Source of the DNA: Desulfotignum sp.
GTDB lineage: Bacteria; Desulfobacterota; Desulfobacteria; Desulfobacterales; Desulfobacteraceae
Assembly: GCA_021737695.1 (NCBI GenBank)
Contig: JAIPDL010000004.1
Span: 1 to 64,000 of the forward strand
Reading direction: 5' to 3'
DNA length: 64,000 nt
The notes beneath the pieces are model-generated. The model was given only the letters and a program-made list of their open reading frames with translations, made no database searches and had not been told where the DNA came from. The position numbers were made by a program, and so were the translations under genes. Position 1 is the stretch's first letter. The number at the start of each line of letters is the position of its first letter. Below are positions 58,332-64,000 of the stretch, in pieces.

Positions 58332-60293
58332 CTAGTCGGCAATGATCTTGACATACGGAACCTTTTTGAGGCTCCATTCATTGCTCTCTTTGTTGTAGGA
58401 AGAGTTGGTGAAGCAGAACCACTCGTCATCATTCTGACCCATGAAGTCGCCTCTGTAGTAGAAGCCCGGGTACCGGGATTCTTCACGGAACTGAATATGA
58501 CGGGTATGTGCCTGAACCGTATAGAGACGATGGGTGATTTCCCAGGCTCTCATCAGTTCATGCAGGTCACCGGCACCAATGTTTTCCAGGTCTTCACGGA
58601 ACATTTCAAACAGGTCCATGAGCACTTCCAGATTCTTGCCGGAGGTCATGTAGTAAGTACCGGTACCGCCGCCGTACTCATTGGTCATCTTCATGAGACG
58701 CAGGGCCATGCCGGCCGGTTTGCAGTAGTTGGGGTTGATGTCCTGGGCTGTGGTATACGCACAGTGATCCAGGTAATTTCTCACCGGTTTGTACACATAA
58801 TCCACCAGCTCCTGATCGGTTTCCTTGAATCCGGTGACCTTGTCGCCTTCGGCTTTCAGGTACTGGACCATGGATTTGGCAACGATCCGGCCTTCGGCAT
58901 GGGAACCGGAGGAGAATTTATGCCCGGAACAGCCCACGCCGTCACCGGCGGTGAACAGTCCGCGTACGGTGGTCATTCTGTTGTAGCCCCATTTGTAATC
59001 TGCGGGTACCCAGTCTTCGTCCGGACCGGAGCACCAGATACCGCAGCAGCCGGAGTGTGATCCCAGCAGGTACGGTTCGGTGGGCATGACTTCTGAGTCT
59101 TTCTTTTCAGGCTCAGTGTTGGTAGCGCACCACAGGCCGGCCTGGCCCACAGACATGTCAAGGAAGTCTTCCCATGCTTCGGATTCCAGGTGCTTGAGCT
59201 CTTTTTTGCTCATGGTCTCACCCAGTTTTGCCAGGGCATCAGATGTTTTCATGATGATGGGCCCGCGGCCTTCTTTGTACTCTTTCATCATGAGATGGTT
59301 TCTCAGACAGGTGGGGGTTACTGCTGCCGTGCCGTAAGGGGCATATTTTTCCAGCTCAGCTTTGGCTTCGTCAGAGGCTGCATAGTTTTCACCCAGTCCG
59401 TTGACTGTCTGGGCCTTGAACAGCAGGAACCACGCACCCACAGGGCCGTAACCGTCTTTAAAGCGGGCCGGGGTGAACCGGTTTTCCATCATGGACAGCT
59501 CCGCACCAGCGCGCAGGGCCATGGTATAGGTGGAGCCGGCATTCCATACCGGATACCATGCACGGCCTTTTCCCTCACCAACAGAACGGGGCTGATAAAC
59601 GTTCACCGCGCCGCCGCAGGCACACATAACCGTTTTTGCACTGATGATGTATACTTTGTTTTCCCGCACAGAGAAGCCCACAGCACCGGCAACGCGATTG
59701 GGGTCTTCTTTGTCGTTGAGCAGTTCGACGATGAAACACCGTTCAATGATGTTGTCTTCACCCAGCGCTTTTTTACCGGCTTCCGCAACAATTCTCTTGT
59801 AGGATTCACCATTGATCATGATCTGCCATTTACCGGTACGAACCGGTGTGGCACCGGCTTTAAGGCTGCCGAGCTTCAGGCCTTTTTTGCCGTCCATGTT
59901 TTTGCCGTCATCGGTTTTCTTCCAGACAGGCAGACCCCATTCTTCGAACAGGTGAACCGAGTCATCCACGTGACGACCCAGGTCATAGATCAGGTCTTCC
60001 CGGACGATTCCCATCAGGTCGTTTCTGACCATGCGGACATAGTCTTCAATCTTGTTTTCACCGATATAGGTGTTGATGGCGGACAGACCCTGGGCAACAG
60101 CGCCTGATCTTTCCAGCGCCGCTTTGTCGCACAGCAGGATTTTGGTGCCTTCATCCGCCCATTTCTTGATTTCAAATGCAGTACCACAGGCAGCCATACC
60201 GCCACCGATGATCAGGATGTCAACATCTCTTTTGTCAACTTCCGGGTCTCTAACTGCTTTAAGTTCTCCAACAGGTTTGTTCGGTAATGCCAT
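58332..60293 (-). CDS. aprA: Adenylylsulfate reductase alpha subunit
   Basis: VDILIIGGGMAACGTAFEIKKWAD; LCDKAALERSGAVAQGLSAINTYIGENKIEDYVRMVRNDLMGI; FREESRYPGFYYRGDFMGQNDDEW. Confidence 0.99.
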   Translation of the reverse strand: MALPNKPVGELKAVRDPEVDKRDVDILIIGGGMAACGTAFEIKKWADEGTKILLCDKAALERSGAVAQGLSAINTYIGENKIEDYVRMVRNDLMGIVREDLIYDLGRHVDDSVHLFEEWGLPVWKKTDDGKNMDGKKGLKLGSLKAGATPVRTGKWQIMINGESYKRIVAEAGKKALGEDNIIERCFIVELLNDKEDPNRVAGAVGFSVRENKVYIISAKTVMCACGGAVNVYQPRSVGEGKGRAWYPVWNAGSTYTMALRAGAELSMMENRFTPARFKDGYGPVGAWFLLFKAQTVNGLGENYAASDEAKAELEKYAPYGTAAVTPTCLRNHLMMKEYKEGRGPIIMKTSDALAKLGETMSKKELKHLESEAWEDFLDMSVGQAGLWCATNTEPEKKDSEVMPTEPYLLGSHSGCCGIWCSGPDEDWVPADYKWGYNRMTTVRGLFTAGDGVGCSGHKFSSGSHAEGRIVAKSMVQYLKAEGDKVTGFKETDQELVDYVYKPVRNYLDHCAYTTAQDINPNYCKPAGMALRLMKMTNEYGGGTGTYYMTSGKNLEVLMDLFEMFREDLENIGAGDLHELMRAWEITHRLYTVQAHTRHIQFREESRYPGFYYRGDFMGQNDDEWFCFTNSSYNKESNEWSLKKVPYVKIIAD

Positions 60294-60347
60294 TATATAC
60301 CTCCAAAAATATAAGTGTCAGAATTCGTGTTTTGGTAACGGTTTGAA

Positions 60348-60785
60348 CTATGCCAGTTCTGTGGGGGTCGGAAATTCATACCCGTCTGCTTCCTGGGTGG
60401 AGAGCAGGCCGGAATTCAGATCTTTACCCTTGAGATCGTCATAGGAATTGGCTTCTCCTTCAGGGGTGGTCCTGATGGGGAACTTGAACCGTTTAACAAC
60501 ACCATTTCTGAACTTGCAGGTCCACATGACATCTTCGGTTCCCAGCATGGGAACAACAGATGCGCCCATGGGTACGAAGTCATTGTAGCCTCTGACTTCA
60601 ATGGCCTGGGACGGGCAGATTTTTACACAGGAATAACATTCCCAGCACTGATCCGGTTCCTGATTATACGCTTTCATTTCATTGGGATCCAGAACCATCA
60701 GATCATTCGGGCAGATGTACATACATGCTGTTTTATCCCCGCCTTTACAGCCGTCACATTTTTCTGTGATTACAAAAGTCGGCAT
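60348..60785 (-). CDS. aprB: Adenylylsulfate reductase beta subunit
   Basis: MPTFVITEKCDGCKGGDKTACMYICPNDLMVLDPNEMKAYNQEPDQCWECYSCVKICPSQAIEVRGYNDF. Confidence 0.99.
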   Translation of the reverse strand: MPTFVITEKCDGCKGGDKTACMYICPNDLMVLDPNEMKAYNQEPDQCWECYSCVKICPSQAIEVRGYNDFVPMGASVVPMLGTEDVMWTCKFRNGVVKRFKFPIRTTPEGEANSYDDLKGKDLNSGLLSTQEADGYEFPTPTELA

Positions 60786-61247
60786 TTAGAATACCTCCAT
60801 ACGTTAAGTTAATCAAAAAAGCACAATACCGTTGTGCAACTATGTTTTATATCAAATCCAGAACCAGGGCCCCTCCCTGTTCTGATATTTTTCAAACGCC
60901 TGCGACCTCTTTTAGCTTCTGAAACATGTCAAACAAATGCAGGCATCAAATAAATGCTATGGCAATAGCACTGGCATATAGTTTTTGTCAAGATTTTTTA
61001 AAAAAAGATGCATGAGATTTTTCAATTACTTAAGGTTTCATCAGACACGTCCATATGTTAGGATTAACTAAATCCCGCAGCTTTAATTACAGACACGTTT
61101 GAACGGATAAATCAGATGGTAAAAAATATTAATTTTTGATAGGTTGTCCCGGGTTATATCACCATGCTTTAACACACAGTAATGGGTGCGGTATCAATTG
61201 TTTGGTATTGTCATGGATCAATTTTAACAGATCACCAGGGAAACATA

Positions 61248-62066
61248 ATGGATGTAAACCATAAAATCGCATTGGTGCTGGGCGCGGTCAAAGGGATCGG
61301 AAAAGGCATCGGCCTGGCTCTGGCAGAACGGGGGGCCAATTTGATTTTGACCCGGCATGACTGGGAGGATGCATTTGACCGGATGGAGGCAGACTTTGCC
61401 GATACCGGTGCAGAACATCATATACTGACGGCGGACTTGCGGCAGATTGATCAGGCGGCTCGAATTGCAGACTTTATCCGGAAGCGGTTTGGCAGACTGG
61501 ATATTCTTGTCAACAACATTGAACGGGGGGGGTGGCCTGTCGTTCACGGGCCGTATGTGGAAGAACAATGGGATCTGGAAATCGAAACCACCCTGAAAGC
61601 CAAGCGCTGGGTGTTTGATGCCATGTTTCCTTTGCTCAAGGCATCTGAAGACGCCGTGGTGATCAATCTGTCTTCCGTGGCAGCCATCACCGGCCGGTCC
61701 GGCCCGGCGGCCCTGGTGTTCAATGACGGATATGCAGCAGCCAACAAAGGGATTCAAAGCCTCACTGAAACCTGGGCTCGCATGGGTGCCCCCAATGTCC
61801 GGGTGAATGAACTGATGCTGGGGGTATTCGAGACCCGTCATGCCCAGGGAACAAGGGGATGGGAACAGGTGCTCACTGGGGCGGAAAAACAGGCCCTGGT
61901 GGACCATACCCTTGCCGGGCGGACCGGCACCATCGAAGATGTGGTCAAGGCCTGTCTGTTCATGATTCAGGACGCCCCGTATCTGACCGGCAGTGTGCTC
62001 CGTCTGGACGGCGGATTTGTGCTGGGCGGGGAAAATGTGCCGCCCATGCCCCGGGGAGTGCTGTGA
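61248..62066 (+). CDS. SDR-family oxidoreductase (atypical active site)
   Basis: KIALVLGAVKGIGKGIGLALAERGANLILTRH; INLSSVAAITGRSG; ALVFNDGYAAANKGIQSLTETWARMGAPNVRVNEL; C-terminal TGSVLRLDGGFVLGG. Confidence 0.88.
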   Translation: MDVNHKIALVLGAVKGIGKGIGLALAERGANLILTRHDWEDAFDRMEADFADTGAEHHILTADLRQIDQAARIADFIRKRFGRLDILVNNIERGGWPVVHGPYVEEQWDLEIETTLKAKRWVFDAMFPLLKASEDAVVINLSSVAAITGRSGPAALVFNDGYAAANKGIQSLTETWARMGAPNVRVNELMLGVFETRHAQGTRGWEQVLTGAEKQALVDHTLAGRTGTIEDVVKACLFMIQDAPYLTGSVLRLDGGFVLGGENVPPMPRGVL

Positions 62067-62137
62067 CGTTGATCTGTATGCCTGAAATACTTTTTCCCGG
62101 TATTGTATCAAAGAAAACTTGGGTGGGGGTGTTGGTT

Positions 62138-62698
62138 TCATTTCCCGGGGTCGAGCAACATCTGGGCAATGGTCTCCCGGGTGCGGCCGGTCCGATGTTC
62201 CTGAGTTTTGAACTGTTGTTCCAGGGCCGCCATTTGGGTATAAAACGGCGTTCTGTCAAAAGGAATATAGTCTCGGACGTCAAACTGCCCGGCATCGCAT
62301 CCCGGGCCCCGGATCACCTGGCGGCCGGGCGGGTGCAGTTCATGGGGCAATCCATGGAGCCGGCAGATCATGGGTCTGTATGCATACAGTGTGCAGCGGC
62401 CTTTGTGGTTGAGCGGACACATCAATTTCAGGGACTGGCCGGCGTTATCGTGGGCAAAAGTCTGTTTGACATAGTCGGCGGCTTTGTTTTGAATCTTTTT
62501 TCTGCATGTTGTCGCCATCTGCAAAAATCCCTGAATCAGATACGCTTTTTCAATAAAGGTATGATGGAAAAACAAAGAGGTGCAGCAATTGTCACTGCAC
62601 CCGTCACAGTGAAAATTATATAGATCCGCCACCCGGTCATAGGATCGGTCCATGTTTTCATACAGCTGTATCAGAAAAGAAAAATTATATGGGATCAT
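62138..62698 (-). CDS. YkgJ-family cysteine cluster protein
   Basis: FHCDGCSDNCCTSLFF...CPLNHKGRCTLYAYRPMICRLHG Cys pattern. Confidence 0.85.
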   Translation of the reverse strand: MIPYNFSFLIQLYENMDRSYDRVADLYNFHCDGCSDNCCTSLFFHHTFIEKAYLIQGFLQMATTCRKKIQNKAADYVKQTFAHDNAGQSLKLMCPLNHKGRCTLYAYRPMICRLHGLPHELHPPGRQVIRGPGCDAGQFDVRDYIPFDRTPFYTQMAALEQQFKTQEHRTGRTRETIAQMLLDPGK

Positions 62699-62712
62699 TA
62701 TGGTCTCAAAAA

Positions 62713-63810
62713 CTATACCAGCGGATTGGGTAAAAACAGTTTGGAATAAACCTCTAAGGCATATCGGTCCGTCATGCTGGCGATCACATCGCAAACCGAT
62801 CGTTTTAAACTGTTGTTTTCAGCATCCCAGGGAGCCATTTCCATTTTTTCAAGTTCCAGCTGCAAGTGGTCCGGATGGACAATAAAGTGCCGATACAGTC
62901 CTTCAATAATTTTTTTGGCTTTGACAAATTCATTGTGCACCCCGGGGGACCGGTAAACCTTTTCATAGAGAAATTTTCTCAAAATGGTCATGGCGTTGAA
63001 AATGTCCGGGCCAAGCTCCAGAATGAACCGGCCGTTTTTCGGGCCGCTGTGGCTCACCAGGTTCTCGATCATGGTGCTGGCCCGGACGGAATGGGTTTTC
63101 CCCAGTTTTTTCAGACAGATGTCGGGCACTTCATCCATGGTGACCACCTTGCCTCGAAGGGCATCGTCCAGATCATGGTTCAGATAGGCCATGATATCGG
63201 CAATCCGGACAATCCGTCCTTCCACAGTGACCGCAGTCTCACCGGGCACGGCGGGAATGATGTTGCCGAATCCTTTGGAGTGTTTGAGAATTCCGTCTCT
63301 GACTTCCCGGGTCAGGTTCAGTCCCCGGCCTTTGTTTTCAAGGGTGTCCACGACCCTCAGGCTTTGGTTGGAATGGGTGAAATACGGGGAATGGACTTCA
63401 GTGAGTGCAATTTCCCCGGCGTGTCCGAACGGGGTATGGCCTAAGTCGTGGCCCAGTGCCACGGCTTCTGCCAGGTCTTCATTCATGCGCATGGCCCGGG
63501 CGATATTTCTGGCAATTTCCGACACCTCAAGGGTGTGGGTCAGCCGGGTCCGGTAATGATCTCCCAGCGGCGAAAGAAAGACTTGCGTTTTATATTTGAG
63601 CCGTCGGAAAGAATTGGAATAAACGATCCGGTCCCGGTCCAGTTGGAACGGGGTCCGTATATTGCAGGCATTGGTTTCGGGAAGCCGCCGGGTGACCTGC
63701 CGGCTCAATGTGCCATACCGGGACAGAAAATCCTGCTCCCGTTTTTGAAAACTTTCCCTGATGCTCAGATCCGGTGGGGCTTCAGATGATTTTTTTGATA
63801 ACGCTTCCAT
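62713..63810 (-). CDS. dgt: Deoxyguanosinetriphosphate triphosphohydrolase-like protein
   Basis: RDRIVYSNSFRRLKYKTQVFLSPLGDHYRTRLTHTLEVSEIARNIARAM; ALGHDLGHTPFGHAGE. Confidence 0.93.
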   Translation of the reverse strand: MEALSKKSSEAPPDLSIRESFQKREQDFLSRYGTLSRQVTRRLPETNACNIRTPFQLDRDRIVYSNSFRRLKYKTQVFLSPLGDHYRTRLTHTLEVSEIARNIARAMRMNEDLAEAVALGHDLGHTPFGHAGEIALTEVHSPYFTHSNQSLRVVDTLENKGRGLNLTREVRDGILKHSKGFGNIIPAVPGETAVTVEGRIVRIADIMAYLNHDLDDALRGKVVTMDEVPDICLKKLGKTHSVRASTMIENLVSHSGPKNGRFILELGPDIFNAMTILRKFLYEKVYRSPGVHNEFVKAKKIIEGLYRHFIVHPDHLQLELEKMEMAPWDAENNSLKRSVCDVIASMTDRYALEVYSKLFLPNPLV

Positions 63811-63905
63811 AAATCCTTATTGCAGTTTTTTCAAGATAGTATAAAATACTACATTTTTAAAAAAAAGCAAGAAATGCGGGAAAAGGGGAACAAAAAGAAA
63901 CAAAT

Positions 63906-64000
63906 ATGGATTCAATGCACCGCCATGAAAATAAAAATGCCGGCAGCGATGACGTCTTTATGCTGTCTGCTCTGGCTCAGGCAGCAGAAGCCCTTGAACA
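63906..64000 (+). CDS. Start of a possible nucleoside deaminase (TadA-like), truncated by window edge
   Basis: MDSMHRHENKNAGSDDVFMLSALAQAAEALE..; only 31 residues, weak similarity. Confidence 0.35.
   Translation, partial: MDSMHRHENKNAGSDDVFMLSALAQAAEALE

Overview
64-kb chromosomal segment. The genes aprBA and qmoABC mark a dissimilatory sulfate reducer, and overall gene content is most like Desulfobacteraceae (inference from sequence only). Main blocks: 3'-most part of glgP; a minus-strand operon combining an Fbp-type iron ABC transporter with a DUF2318 protein and a MacB/FtsX-type ABC module; a run of genes carrying internal deletions; PAS signalling proteins; a PIN-type toxin-antitoxin pair; an AttEFGH-like ABC/lipocalin operon; a peptide-type SBP / histidine kinase / NtrC-type regulator cluster; housekeeping genes (radA, rlmE, yebC, nadA, lolA, dnaK-grpE, ffs, tRNAs, tig-clpP-clpX-lon, rho, leuB); and qmoABC/aprBA. 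The strongest candidate for an undescribed system is 23.2-30.0 kb. There a 31-codon ORF (MKHLWINVLVIGTIVAGYALPALA|VGGGGPY), absent from the supplied ORF track, lies downstream of a good sigma-54 -24/-12 match. A second sigma-54 match faces the other way, towards a PAS/GAF protein gene. Between them are two 18-bp TGCACA-N6-TGTGCA dyads that look like an enhancer. Next to this are an orphan family-5 peptide-binding lipoprotein, a membrane histidine kinase and a sigma-54-dependent response regulator. I propose a secreted-micropeptide sensing circuit as a testable hypothesis. Other notable observations: a decayed glgP fragment at 2976-3015, three genes with internal deletions that keep both conserved ends, a ParD-like remnant, a likely GntR operator, and a Rho lacking the usual N-terminal domain. 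All family assignments come from reading the translations; no database search was possible.
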